Source: a bacterium (GTDB lineage Bacteria > Verrucomicrobiota > Verrucomicrobiia > Limisphaerales > UBA11358). Taken from it: a stretch of 7,396 bases of DNA. Shown piece by piece: positions 1 to 7,008 of the stretch. The stretch lies in contig JAJXXI010000697.1 in the NCBI GenBank assembly GCA_021781185.1, forward strand, positions 1 through 7,396, in the 5' to 3' direction. A program made the position numbers and the translations under genes. Positions within the stretch are counted from its first letter, which is position 1; every line of letters starts with the position of its first letter. The notes under the pieces were generated by a model. The model saw nothing but the letters and a program-made list of their open reading frames with translations, did no database searches and was not told the origin of the DNA.

Positions 1-1
1 A

Positions 2-172
2 TCTCCCATGGAATACACCACACGTCTGGTGCGGGATGGTTTCGTGACGTTGATCATTGATTACACTACAGCGGAAAAACCCGCTACTCTTCATGAAGAG
101 GCTGGTCTGATTACGGAAATCCTCGCGGGGAGAATGCCCGCGAGGATTTTTTCTCCAGTTAATAATGTATAA
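2..172 (+). CDS. Possible C-terminal end of an unidentified plus-strand gene (uncertain)
   Basis: Frame +2 is open from the window edge to a TAA at 170-172 (about 56 codons) and reads as plausible protein up to about base 64, with more G/C in third positions than frame +1 over the same bases. No family is recognised. Against it, the strong intrinsic terminator at 117-152 would lie inside its last codons, which is unusual. The alternative is a gene ending in frame +1 at the TGA at 58-60, 56 bases before the terminator hairpin, which fits normal gene-end spacing better. A start inside the window at the ATG at 8 is also possible. The terminator implies that some plus-strand transcript ends here, but which frame is coding cannot be settled from this piece. 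Confidence 0.25.
   Translation, partial: SPMEYTTRLVRDGFVTLIIDYTTAEKPATLHEEAGLITEILAGRMPARIFSPVNNV
117..153 (+). terminator. Strong rho-independent terminator, plus-strand orientation
   Basis: A perfect 13-bp stem (117-129 pairing with 137-149), mostly G/C, encloses a 7-base loop (130-136). A run of six T occupies 147-152 on the plus strand. The T run is only on this side; read from the minus strand the stem is followed by just three T. It is therefore best explained as ending a plus-strand transcript entering from left of the window. It may also act weakly as a bidirectional stop for the convergent GH11 gene, whose stop codon is at 181. Confidence 0.85.
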
Positions 173-180
173 GCGTTATC

Positions 181-921
181 TCAATGATTCCACCACGCCG
201 TTGCATTCACCTGACCATAGCCACCGAACCCGCCTTCAGTCCCCACTTCCATACTATAATATTGTCCCATGTTCCACCCCAAGCTTTGCCAATTACTAAA
301 GTGTATCCAAGTAGAGATGGTATTGTTGACTCCCGTGCTTTGGTTGTGTCGCCGAACATCGACCCACTGCTCCAGAGGATGACCATTGATACCATACTTT
401 TGAGTGCCATCGGCATTGTAAACAGGATAGGAATGATAAACGTCGTAAGTATCTCCATCGGCATAAACCGTGCCGAGCCATGTGCCGCGAGTGGGATTAC
501 CAAGCGGACTATGATCACACATGTCGGTAATGTAGAATTCTGTGTCGGTCCATACCGACCCTTGAGCTACAAACCATCCGTAGGCCCCAAACTGTCCAAA
601 GCCATGTATTTCACATTGACCGGCGTTGTAGCCAATCGAAATCCAGGGGAATGTAGGCGGCACACCGTTAATTCCAGCATTCCAACCAGCACCAATCGTG
701 AAATCGCCGCCATTGTTATTACCCCCTGTAAAATTCCAGTTAACCGCGTAATTGCCCTGATAATTTTGACTATAGTTCATACCTGGGACGCCATTATCCC
801 ATTCCGAAAAGACCATGGTGTTGTTATTGATTGGAATGTCTCCCGCCTTTACTGAATGTGCCGCACCGAGCGACAGTATGCAGACCGTCGTTGCTAATAG
901 TAATGAAGTTGCTTTTTTCAT
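181..921 (-). CDS. Secreted GH11 (endo-beta-1,4-xylanase family) protein, divergent
   Basis: A 246-residue secreted protein resembling glycoside hydrolase family 11, single-domain jelly-roll enzymes that cut beta-1,4-xylan with retention of configuration. A signal peptide is clear: basic MKK, a hydrophobic core, and likely cleavage after VKA at residue 26. GH11 landmarks appear in order: GNYAVNW (57-62), GAGW (77-80), YGWF (114-117), TEFYI with the likely nucleophile Glu128, DGDTYDVY (155-162), QWVDVRR (185-191), and VGTEG with the likely acid/base Glu229. Their spacing of 101 residues is slightly above the usual 90-95. The thumb hairpin, normally carrying a PSI-type motif, is replaced at about 166-184 by a different sequence. 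An insertion before the nucleophile carries Cys103; with Cys135 it could form a disulfide. GC is about 48% in the stretch I counted, below the neighbours, and an IS scrap lies upstream, suggesting transfer. Family assignment is fairly sure; xylan as the substrate is inferred. Confidence 0.88.
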   Translation of the reverse strand: MKKATSLLLATTVCILSLGAAHSVKAGDIPINNNTMVFSEWDNGVPGMNYSQNYQGNYAVNWNFTGGNNNGGDFTIGAGWNAGINGVPPTFPWISIGYNAGQCEIHGFGQFGAYGWFVAQGSVWTDTEFYITDMCDHSPLGNPTRGTWLGTVYADGDTYDVYHSYPVYNADGTQKYGINGHPLEQWVDVRRHNQSTGVNNTISTWIHFSNWQSLGWNMGQYYSMEVGTEGGFGGYGQVNATAWWNH

Positions 922-945
922 TTTTGTTGTTTTGTTGTTTTGTTG
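922..945 (-). repeat. Three tandem copies of an 8-base unit in the GH11 leader
   Basis: Read on the minus strand, the 24 bases directly before the GH11 ATG are CAACAAAA repeated exactly three times, preceded by a run of seven A (946-952). No Shine-Dalgarno-like GGAG or GAGG lies at normal spacing. The nearest purine-rich stretch on the coding strand is the A-run itself. An unstructured A-rich leader like this could support ribosome binding without Shine-Dalgarno pairing. The repeat could also change copy number by slippage. Confidence 0.8.
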
Positions 946-1016
946 TTTTTTTGGAGACCAATTAGCTAAACGTATTGTAGCATTACAACCTTAATCCAAA
1001 TGAACCCGACCTAACA

Positions 1017-1029
1017 AGTTTGACAAACT
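1017..1029. promoter_or_regulatory. 13-bp dyad, possible operator
   Basis: AGTTTG-A-CAAACT is a perfect inverted repeat with a one-base centre, about 96 bases upstream of the GH11 start codon. Its right part also reads as TTGACA on the plus strand and TTGTCA on the minus strand, so it could overlap a -35 element, although no good -10 box follows on either strand. It may be a repressor site for the GH11 gene. A short dyad in AT-rich DNA can also arise by chance. Confidence 0.3.
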
Positions 1030-1112
1030 CTTCAGCCGTGGCACAAAAGTGGGTTTTTGGTTGGTTGATCTTGGGTTACGAGTGTATGATGACAGAACTA
1101 ACAGCAGTTTTA

Positions 1113-1132
1113 TATGGAACAATTGTTCCATA
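1113..1132. promoter_or_regulatory. Perfect 20-bp palindrome, probable protein-binding site
   Basis: TATGGAACAATTGTTCCATA is self-complementary over all 20 bases with no spacer. It lies about 190 bases upstream of the GH11 start and just past the IS remnant. The length and perfect symmetry suggest a site for a dimeric regulator rather than a hairpin, since a spacerless palindrome makes a poor RNA loop. The core GAAC-N4-GTTC has the same layout as the Gram-positive type LexA box, but many other regulators use similar half-sites, so no regulator is assigned. It could also be a leftover of the mobile element. Confidence 0.5.
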
Positions 1133-1154
1133 CAGAAATGCCGGGCTTGCATAC

Positions 1155-1310
1155 TTAACAAACGCATAAAGGTGGGGCGACCTTACGATAAGTTAATCCT
1201 TTACCTTCGGCCCAGCGGGCGAAGATATTTAATCGCAGGCCGTCGGTGTCATGCCGCGTATTCCAGCGAAATGCGAATTCGTTGACATACCGGAGCAAAC
1301 GCTCTTGGGC
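1155..1310 (-). pseudogene. Remnant of an IS1595/ISXO2-type transposase C-terminus
   Basis: About 50 codons, read on the minus strand and ending at a TAA at 1155-1157, match the pattern of the C-terminal end of IS1595-family (ISXO2-like) DDE transposases. The landmarks are RYVNEFAFRWNTR, then an HDTDG segment, then EGKGLTYR, corresponding to the family pattern RYxxEFxFRxNxR ... GKRLTYR. A full transposase is roughly 200-330 residues. The catalytic DDE part is missing: sequence upstream of about 1310 in this frame stays open to about 1400 but does not look like the family. No terminal inverted repeats or target duplications were recognised, so this is a decayed scar and not an active element. 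Confidence 0.65.
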
Positions 1311-1408
1311 TATAAGTCGGTTTCCGACAGCGACTGGCCCTGAGGCACGTGTTGGCTCATTTATTGGTGGTCGCCCACAGGTCCCAAAGATGGATTTCAA
1401 CCCTCAGT

Positions 1409-4189
1409 TTATTCATTCCGGTCATCCAGCTTGAAGTTGTCCAGATAAAACAGAATTCGCTTGTCCGCCACGCTATCGAAGGCGATCCAAGTCAGGGTTT
1501 TGAATTGAGAGCTTCCCACGGGGAGATTTGTCCATTCAAGAGCTGTCCGGCCTGGCACGTTGACTCGCAAGGTCCACCGACTGGTTCGATCCGCGCCGAG
1601 GCTGGCGCTGACCACGAAGTGCAGCCACTGGCCGAACGGCAGCCCGGCAAGCTTTTTGCCGTCCACCTCCAATTGACCGTCATGCACGGTGAAGTGCGGT
1701 CCGGTTTGGTATAATGGTTCGCGGGAATAATCGCGCCACGCAAAATTCACTTCCGCCCCCGGTTCCAGTCGCAGATCAAAGGAGTTCTGCGGCCGACCGG
1801 ATCGATAATCCGTTTGGAAACGCAGCTCAGGCATCCACACCTGCGGGAGGCCGGGAGCGTCCGTAAATTTCAGGCTGTGCCGACCGGTTGCCGCCGTTTC
1901 ATCGGTCACTCGGATGGAATCATCGTGGCCAGTCGTGCTCACCTCGAAACCGCGCGGCAAGGCACCAACTGCATCTTGTTCGAAGCCCGCCGCAAATGGA
2001 ATAGGTGTCGGGGCCGGCGGCGTTTTAGGCGGCGGATAAGTGATTCGGTTCGCTTCACGAATCCAACTGGGCTCGCCATAAACCCCGGCCTGAGTGTAGT
2101 CAAACGGTTTGAATCCCAGTTTCAGAACCGGGGAATTTGGCTCAAGCCTAAAGTCCCGTTTGGCGGCATTCACAAACAATGGATCCACAATCCGACTGCC
2201 TTGTTCACGACCCTGGCCGACCCAGGACGGAGGTCCGGTTTCCCCGTTGGTGCCGGTCGGAGGATTGATGGGGGTGTGCTGCCATTCCGCCAATGACCGT
2301 CCGGCGAACGTCACCGGGAAGCCGCCCGCATTCCAGTAGCAGTTGCCGCGGGTCAACTGGCGGTTTGCCATCCACGGTCCTGCCAGCGTCGGGCTGTCAT
2401 TCGTCCAATAAGTGATGTTATTTTCCAGTGTGAAGGACAGGTGGCTTTCCACGCGCGTAACTTGCAATTGCCATTGGCGGCTGTCCGCAAGGATGTTGTT
2501 TCGCAGCACATTGTCACGGCCATAGTGCTGATGGAAGCTACCGGTCTTGGTGTCGTAAACCAGATTGTTTTCAAACAAGATGTCCGAACTCCCTTCATCC
2601 GTGTAAAGCCCCCAGCCACCGTATGAATAAGAGTAAATGTCATCGAACACATTGCCGTTGACGACCGTTCCCGCAGAAGGGCCGAGCGTGTAAATACCGC
2701 CCATGTCACTGAGCAGTCCCTGGCCAAGGTGATGAACGTGATTGAAAGAGATATAATTATTCGTGCAATTGCTTTCGCCGTAACCCCAGCGCCACCCCAC
2801 ACTGATGCCGCTGTAAAATAAATCGGCAATTTCGTTGTGTGTGATTTGATTATCCGGACTAAACCCGATCCACACGCCCACGGCACAGGGGAAAATCGTT
2901 CCTCCGTGCCGAATGATATTGTTGTCCACGGTGACATGGCTGGTCTCGAACGCGGGCGCGGACGGCAGTTGCATTTCCCCGATGCGCACGCCACCGGCGC
3001 CGAAATCTTCGATATCACAATGCCGGATCACATCGTCTCGACAGCCCCGGCGAAACCAAAAACCGTAGGTTCCAAAATGGCGAAACTGGCAGTCCTCAAA
3101 GGTCACCTGCCTGGCTCCATCCGCCATCACCACGGCGTCAATGGAAGCGGCGGCCTGGGCCGGCTCAAAGCCGCCGGGCGGAGTGAGCCATTGGCCGTGC
3201 TCAAAACTCAAGCCCTTGAACGTAACATGCTGGACATATTGGCCCGCCGCAGGATCGCCATTGATGACGATGAACTTGTCGGCCACCGGGGCAACGACAT
3301 TCGCCCGGGTCATATCTTCGCCCGGCAACGGCTTGTAGTAGAGCGTGCCATCACGGCTGAGGAACCACTCGCCCGGTGCGTCGAGAAATCGAAGCGCATT
3401 CTCAAGAATGAACGGAGAGTCCTTTTTCCAGGGATTCCATGACTCCATCGGCTCGCCAATGGTGACGAGGGAGTGGTCGCTTTCGTTCAGGCGATTCACA
3501 AAGCGGCGAGTCACGTCCCAGTTGTGATAGACCACCAAGTTGACGTCGCAAAGCTCCGCCGGCGTGAGACCGGCGACCCATTTGAAGTCATCCGGCCGCA
3601 ACCAGGCGGTGCGCTCCACCGGGTGACCCTTTCCGCCCACCGCCGCGTCTTCGGTAACATCGGCCAGATAAAACCAGAAGTAATTCGGTGTTCGCGCACG
3701 GATGGCGCGCCGCCCATTTACCCACAGTTGCTCAAAATACCAACGTCGGGCGGCGACTACGGGCAGATGAGTTTCCCAGATGCCATTCGTGCCCGAGTGC
3801 CAGCCGTTAATGACGCGACCGCCGCTGAACACCGGATGAGCGTCGCGGGCGGCTTCATAGACTATCGGCGCCTGCGCGGTGCCGGAGTCTTGCGGCTCCA
3901 GTTCCAGCGGCTGGGTGAAGTCATATTCTCCGTCCGCCACCAGAATCCGGATCGGTTCATTTCGTGGTCCGTGCGCTTTAAGCACACGAATCGCGTTGCG
4001 CGCCCCCATGAGCGTCGCCAGCGGCCCGTCGGTGCGTTTGGAATTGGGATGAGCCAGCCGTCCGCTCCACGCATCGTTGCCATCCGGACTCACGTGCAGA
4101 TTCAAAGCCCGGACGGAAGGAATAGCCACCAGCAGCAGCCCAAAAATTAGAATCGAATTTTTGAAGGGGCAACTTTTACGAATATTCAT
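1409..4189 (-). CDS. Secreted right-handed beta-helix glycoside hydrolase, GH141-like
   Basis: A 926-residue exported protein. The signal peptide ends at about Ala28 (SVRA). An N-terminal segment typical of beta-helix carbohydrate enzymes follows ([11 protein letters not shown] at 33-43, then an ATL..ARNAIR stretch). The parallel beta-helix covers roughly 320-590, with repeated NN-containing coils. The most diagnostic stretch is [11 protein letters not shown] (493-503) through [12 protein letters not shown] (524-535) to FHQHYG (552-557). I associate this pattern with GH141, a family with alpha-L-fucosidase and xylanase members. Asp495, Asp531 and Glu532 are candidate catalytic acids. A proline-rich linker (719-731) leads to a C-terminal beta-sandwich-like domain (733-926), possibly carbohydrate-binding. 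The gene lies 88 bases after the aldo/keto reductase gene on the same strand. No Shine-Dalgarno is evident before its ATG. The fold is confident; the family is likely; the substrate (L-fucose or L-galactose linkages) is inferred from the neighbours. Confidence 0.85.
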   Translation of the reverse strand: MNIRKSCPFKNSILIFGLLLVAIPSVRALNLHVSPDGNDAWSGRLAHPNSKRTDGPLATLMGARNAIRVLKAHGPRNEPIRILVADGEYDFTQPLELEPQDSGTAQAPIVYEAARDAHPVFSGGRVINGWHSGTNGIWETHLPVVAARRWYFEQLWVNGRRAIRARTPNYFWFYLADVTEDAAVGGKGHPVERTAWLRPDDFKWVAGLTPAELCDVNLVVYHNWDVTRRFVNRLNESDHSLVTIGEPMESWNPWKKDSPFILENALRFLDAPGEWFLSRDGTLYYKPLPGEDMTRANVVAPVADKFIVINGDPAAGQYVQHVTFKGLSFEHGQWLTPPGGFEPAQAAASIDAVVMADGARQVTFEDCQFRHFGTYGFWFRRGCRDDVIRHCDIEDFGAGGVRIGEMQLPSAPAFETSHVTVDNNIIRHGGTIFPCAVGVWIGFSPDNQITHNEIADLFYSGISVGWRWGYGESNCTNNYISFNHVHHLGQGLLSDMGGIYTLGPSAGTVVNGNVFDDIYSYSYGGWGLYTDEGSSDILFENNLVYDTKTGSFHQHYGRDNVLRNNILADSRQWQLQVTRVESHLSFTLENNITYWTNDSPTLAGPWMANRQLTRGNCYWNAGGFPVTFAGRSLAEWQHTPINPPTGTNGETGPPSWVGQGREQGSRIVDPLFVNAAKRDFRLEPNSPVLKLGFKPFDYTQAGVYGEPSWIREANRITYPPPKTPPAPTPIPFAAGFEQDAVGALPRGFEVSTTGHDDSIRVTDETAATGRHSLKFTDAPGLPQVWMPELRFQTDYRSGRPQNSFDLRLEPGAEVNFAWRDYSREPLYQTGPHFTVHDGQLEVDGKKLAGLPFGQWLHFVVSASLGADRTSRWTLRVNVPGRTALEWTNLPVGSSQFKTLTWIAFDSVADKRILFYLDNFKLDDRNE

Positions 4190-4231
4190 GCTTTCGGTTC
4201 ACATCTTGTGGAAAATAAAAATTGAGTCACG

Positions 4232-4261
4232 ATCATAACAAAATCGGTGCGACCCATTGAA
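4232..4261 (-). promoter_or_regulatory. Weak internal promoter candidate before the GH141-like gene
   Basis: On the minus strand the 88-base gap between the aldo/keto reductase and beta-helix genes contains TATGAT (4232-4237; five of six matches to TATAAT). It is preceded at 18 bases by TTCAAT (4256-4261), a poor -35 match. The position, about 43 bases upstream of the ATG, is suitable. The gap has no obvious terminator, so the beta-helix gene could be read through from upstream and also have its own start. Support is sequence resemblance only. Confidence 0.3.
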
Positions 4262-4277
4262 GGAATTAAACATGATT

Positions 4278-5306
4278 TCAGCCGACCGGAATTCTTTCAA
4301 GCGATTCATGGCCGGGATGCTTGGAAACACCCCCGGCCGTGCGTGACACTCCAGAATGTTCGTCCCCTGAGTAATCCCATTGCTTGTTGAAGACCGGCGA
4401 TAAAAGTTCCATGACCTTTGCCAAAAGCGAGTCATCCATTTTCTCTTCGCTCCATTGGAAGTTACGTTTGACCGACACCGCGCTGGCGGAACTGAACAAG
4501 GTGGTTGGAATGTCCGGATGCCGGCTCGCAAACTGTAACGCCAGTTTGCTGATATTTGTGCCTTGAGCGCGGCAAAATTCGGCGGTCGCCCTGAACAACA
4601 TGCGATCCTCAGTCGAGGCGGGATGCCATTCGGCGGGCCCTCGTTCAGTCAGCAAACTGCTGGCGAACGGGGAGCCGTTGATGATGCCGATGTTCTTCTT
4701 TTGCGCGAGAGGAAGCAATTCAAGCAACCGAGTGTCGTTGAGACAGTAATGATTATGTATCAAAGCCACGTCAATTTCATAGTCCTGGAAGATGCGTTCC
4801 CAAAGGTCCATCGGATAGATGCCGCAACTCACGGCACCAATCCGGCCTTCCTTTTTCAATGTGTGTAGCGTGGCGAGGCCTTCGTCCAACGCCCATTCAG
4901 TGTAACGGCGATTCTGATATTCAAAGTCATGCAGATGGATGATGTCGAAATGATCCGTGCCCAGCCGGCGGGAACTTTCGTCCAGAGAAGCCCGAATGCG
5001 GGCGGCCGAGTAGTCGAGCGTATCGTCTCCGTAATTCCCGGAACTCGTGTATTTTCCCACCTTGGTGGAAAGGAAATATTTATCACGCGGAATGTCTTTG
5101 AGCGCCTCGCCCAAGACTGTCTCAGACCGGGTTCCGCCATAGGCGGGTGCCACGTCGAAATAGTTGATGCCGCAATCCAAAGCGACATGCACGGCCCGAA
5201 TCGCATCTGCCTTCTGCACGGCATGAAAAACCCCGCCCAATGAGGACGCCCCAAAACTCAAACTGGAAACATTCAAACCGGTTTTGCCGAGTAGATTGTA
5301 TTTCAT
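4278..5306 (-). CDS. Aldo/keto reductase, L-galactose (L-fucose) dehydrogenase type
   Basis: A 342-residue cytoplasmic TIM-barrel oxidoreductase, predicted to oxidise the C1 hydroxyl of L-galactose or L-fucose to the aldonolactone with NAD(P)+. The AKR tetrad is visible: Asp51 (NYFDV), Tyr56 (APAY), Lys82 (STKVG) and His126 (DIIHLHD). It resembles plant L-galactose dehydrogenase along its length, especially FGASSLG (18-24), YGGTRSE (56-62), HDFEY (126-130), NDTRLLELLP (190-199) and LLTERGPAEWHPAS (218-231). About 25 residues after the usual end, rich in Gly, Ser and His, form a C-terminal extension. The ATG lies 4 bases after the symporter's stop codon. A GAGATGA element overlapping that stop (5311-5317) gives a Shine-Dalgarno-like site, so the two genes are probably translationally coupled. 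Family is very sure; whether the substrate is L-galactose, L-fucose or another aldose is inferred. Confidence 0.92.
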   Translation of the reverse strand: MKYNLLGKTGLNVSSLSFGASSLGGVFHAVQKADAIRAVHVALDCGINYFDVAPAYGGTRSETVLGEALKDIPRDKYFLSTKVGKYTSSGNYGDDTLDYSAARIRASLDESSRRLGTDHFDIIHLHDFEYQNRRYTEWALDEGLATLHTLKKEGRIGAVSCGIYPMDLWERIFQDYEIDVALIHNHYCLNDTRLLELLPLAQKKNIGIINGSPFASSLLTERGPAEWHPASTEDRMLFRATAEFCRAQGTNISKLALQFASRHPDIPTTLFSSASAVSVKRNFQWSEEKMDDSLLAKVMELLSPVFNKQWDYSGDEHSGVSRTAGGVSKHPGHESLERIPVG

Positions 5307-5310
5307 AAAT

Positions 5311-5317
5311 TCATCTC
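5311..5317 (-). promoter_or_regulatory. Ribosome binding site overlapping the symporter stop codon
   Basis: On the minus strand GAGATGA contains a GAGA Shine-Dalgarno core about 7 bases before the aldo/keto reductase ATG, and its TGA is the symporter stop. It fixes the start at 5306 and suggests coupled translation of the two genes. Confidence 0.55.
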
Positions 5318-7008
5318 AACAGGTAGTAAAGCACCGCCACCACCGCGATCAGCAGCACGGCCATGATCCGGGGATCGCCGATCCCGGACAGCCGGCCCCG
5401 CAAAAACGCCAGCGGATGATCCCAGCACACCTGCCTCACCTGCTCGTCATTCATCGCCGGAGTCAGCAGGCTGACCGTCACGTAAACCGCAGCACACAAA
5501 ATGGCAATCAATGCCCCCACCAACATGAACGGCAGACCCAGCCCCTGTGCCGGATCGGTGATCAGTCCACCAAATCCATCGTGCAGCCGCCCCGCTCCCA
5601 GCAGCAGCCGCCCCACCACCGGCATGTCCAACACAAAATACAGCACGCCAATAATCGTCCCGAAATACAGCGTGCCGAGTGCCGCCTGCTGGGTTCCCCG
5701 TTTCCACAAAACTCCAAAGACAAACACCGTCGTCACCGCCGGCGCGAAAATCATCGGGATCTTGTTGATCGCCTCAAAAATCGTTCCAAACTGGCCTCCC
5801 TGGGTGGACCACAGCATCGCCAGCACCATGATCCCGCCCGTGCAAAGCCGCCCCACCATCACCACCCGCGCGTCGGAAGTTTGCGGCCATTTCCGTTTGA
5901 CAATGTCAAAGGAAACCAGCGTGGCACACGCGTTCAAAGCCGCCGCGATGCAACTCATCAGCGCGGCCGCCATGCATGCCGCGAGCAAACCCTTCAGTCC
6001 CACCGGCACAAGATAATTGATCAGCGCCGGCAGCATGGTGTTGTAGTCAGGCTCCTGCGTGTCCGGCAGGTTCTGCAAATGGATCGCCCCCTTTTGCCAG
6101 AGCACATAGCCAATCACTCCCGGGAGCACCATCAGGAACACCGGCAGAATCTTCAAAAATCCCGCGAAAATCGCTCCATTCTGCCCGGCCGACTTGTCTT
6201 TCGCCCCCAGCACCCGCTGCACATGTGTCTGATCAAAACACCAATACCAGATTCCCAGAATCGGGTAACCCAACAGCACCCCCAGCCATGAATATTCCCC
6301 CAGATGTCCCTGTTGATTCACGATCGGCCGCAGCATGTGCAACTGTCCGGGCGCCACCGCCGCCTTGAATTCCGTCCAGTTATGCACCCCCACCAAGCCC
6401 AATGCGCGCCAGCCCAGAAACGTCACCAGCGTCGCCCCGCCCAATAACATCCAAACCTGGATATTTTCGGTCATCACCACCGCCTTCAATCCGCCCAACG
6501 CCGTGTAAGCCACCGTGAACAGCGACAGCACCACAATTGTCACCACCATCGGCACGCCCAGAAAACTCTTAAACAGCTCCGCCCCCGCATACAAACTGAT
6601 GCCGATGTCAATCAGCAGCGCGCTCAACAAGGCGATCACCACCAGAAACGTCCGCGCCTCCTGACAATACCGCCGCTCCATGAACTCTGGCAGCGTGTGA
6701 ACCTTTGAACTGAGATAGAACGGCACAAACAACAGCGCCAGCACTACCAACAAAAAACAGGCCATCCACTCGAAGTTGCCAATCACCAATCCGTCCTTCG
6801 CTCCACCCGCCGCCAATCCCACCAGATGAATCGTCGAGATGTTCGAGGTGAACACCGCCGCTCCCACCGTGAACCATCCCAGAGACCGGTTCGCCAAAAA
6901 ATACTGATCCGAAGTGGCTCGTCGCCGATACCCCACCCAGATTCCAAACGCCGTGATGCCAATCAGGTAGAAGGCAATCACCGCCACGTCAATGTGGGTT
7001 AGATTCAT
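5311..7008 (-). CDS. Sodium/sugar symporter, SSS family (SGLT-like)
   Basis: A 565-residue inner-membrane protein with about 14 hydrophobic segments, as in SGLT-type sodium:solute symporters that import sugars with Na+. Landmarks: SNISTIHLVGLAAGGA (55-70, first core helix), NFEW (78-81, equivalent to the sugar-contacting Glu region of vSGLT), GGLKAVVMTENIQ (172-184, SSS signature), WYWCFDQTHVQR (254-265, gate region), GFLKILPVFLMVLPGVIGY (283-301) and AALMSCIAAALNACATLVSFDI (348-369, the helix with the Na2-site serines). Two positions differ from the common form: the second serine of the SS pair is Cys353, and the signature Asp is Glu181. The ATG overlaps the preceding dehydrogenase stop as ATGA, and the stop lies 4 bases before the aldo/keto reductase, so the three are one operon. 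A GGGAAG stretch 11 bases upstream may be a weak Shine-Dalgarno. An L-sugar substrate is inferred from the neighbours. Confidence 0.93.
   Translation of the reverse strand: MNLTHIDVAVIAFYLIGITAFGIWVGYRRRATSDQYFLANRSLGWFTVGAAVFTSNISTIHLVGLAAGGAKDGLVIGNFEWMACFLLVVLALLFVPFYLSSKVHTLPEFMERRYCQEARTFLVVIALLSALLIDIGISLYAGAELFKSFLGVPMVVTIVVLSLFTVAYTALGGLKAVVMTENIQVWMLLGGATLVTFLGWRALGLVGVHNWTEFKAAVAPGQLHMLRPIVNQQGHLGEYSWLGVLLGYPILGIWYWCFDQTHVQRVLGAKDKSAGQNGAIFAGFLKILPVFLMVLPGVIGYVLWQKGAIHLQNLPDTQEPDYNTMLPALINYLVPVGLKGLLAACMAAALMSCIAAALNACATLVSFDIVKRKWPQTSDARVVMVGRLCTGGIMVLAMLWSTQGGQFGTIFEAINKIPMIFAPAVTTVFVFGVLWKRGTQQAALGTLYFGTIIGVLYFVLDMPVVGRLLLGAGRLHDGFGGLITDPAQGLGLPFMLVGALIAILCAAVYVTVSLLTPAMNDEQVRQVCWDHPLAFLRGRLSGIGDPRIMAVLLIAVVAVLYYLLR

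Larger units (their letters stand above)
953..1154. other. AT-richer intergenic region upstream of the GH11 gene
   Basis: No gene is supported here. GC is about 41% over 961-1080, against about 60% in the operon to the right. The region contains two dyad-symmetric elements (listed separately) and a T/G-rich stretch at about 1048-1080. A possible minus-strand -10 box, TACAAT, is read at 974-979, but no convincing -35 box lies at 16-18 bases from it. The region presumably holds the GH11 promoter and its control sites. Confidence 0.5.

Noticed and set aside
184..855. 223-codon plus-strand open frame opposite the GH11 gene
   Set aside because: It contains no motif, and the minus strand shows a signal peptide and GH11 catalytic motifs in order.
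1049..1080. G-tract stretch as a G-quadruplex
   Set aside because: The tracts are of uneven length, two of them only GG, and one spacer is long; support is too weak.
1049..1285. 78-codon plus-strand open frame in the intergenic region
   Set aside because: It spans the 20-bp palindrome and is antisense to the transposase remnant; its composition is not protein-like.
1316..1328. GTCGG-TTT-CCGAC hairpin as a terminator for the four-gene operon
   Set aside because: The stem is only 5 bp with a 3-base loop and has no T run on either side.
3473..4150. 225-codon plus-strand open frame opposite the beta-helix gene
   Set aside because: It shows no family resemblance and lies fully inside a well-supported gene on the other strand; a similar shadow at 2837-3442 was rejected for the same reason.
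4199..4531. Frameshift in the aldo/keto reductase C-terminus
   Set aside because: The overlapping frame has no AKR-like sequence, and the reading frame in use carries the family pattern through residue 310 without a break.
5284..6291. 335-codon plus-strand open frame antisense to the symporter
   Set aside because: It is very rich in His, Arg, Gln and Pro with no recognisable domain, which is what the reverse of a high-GC membrane-protein gene gives. The minus-strand SSS protein is unmistakable.
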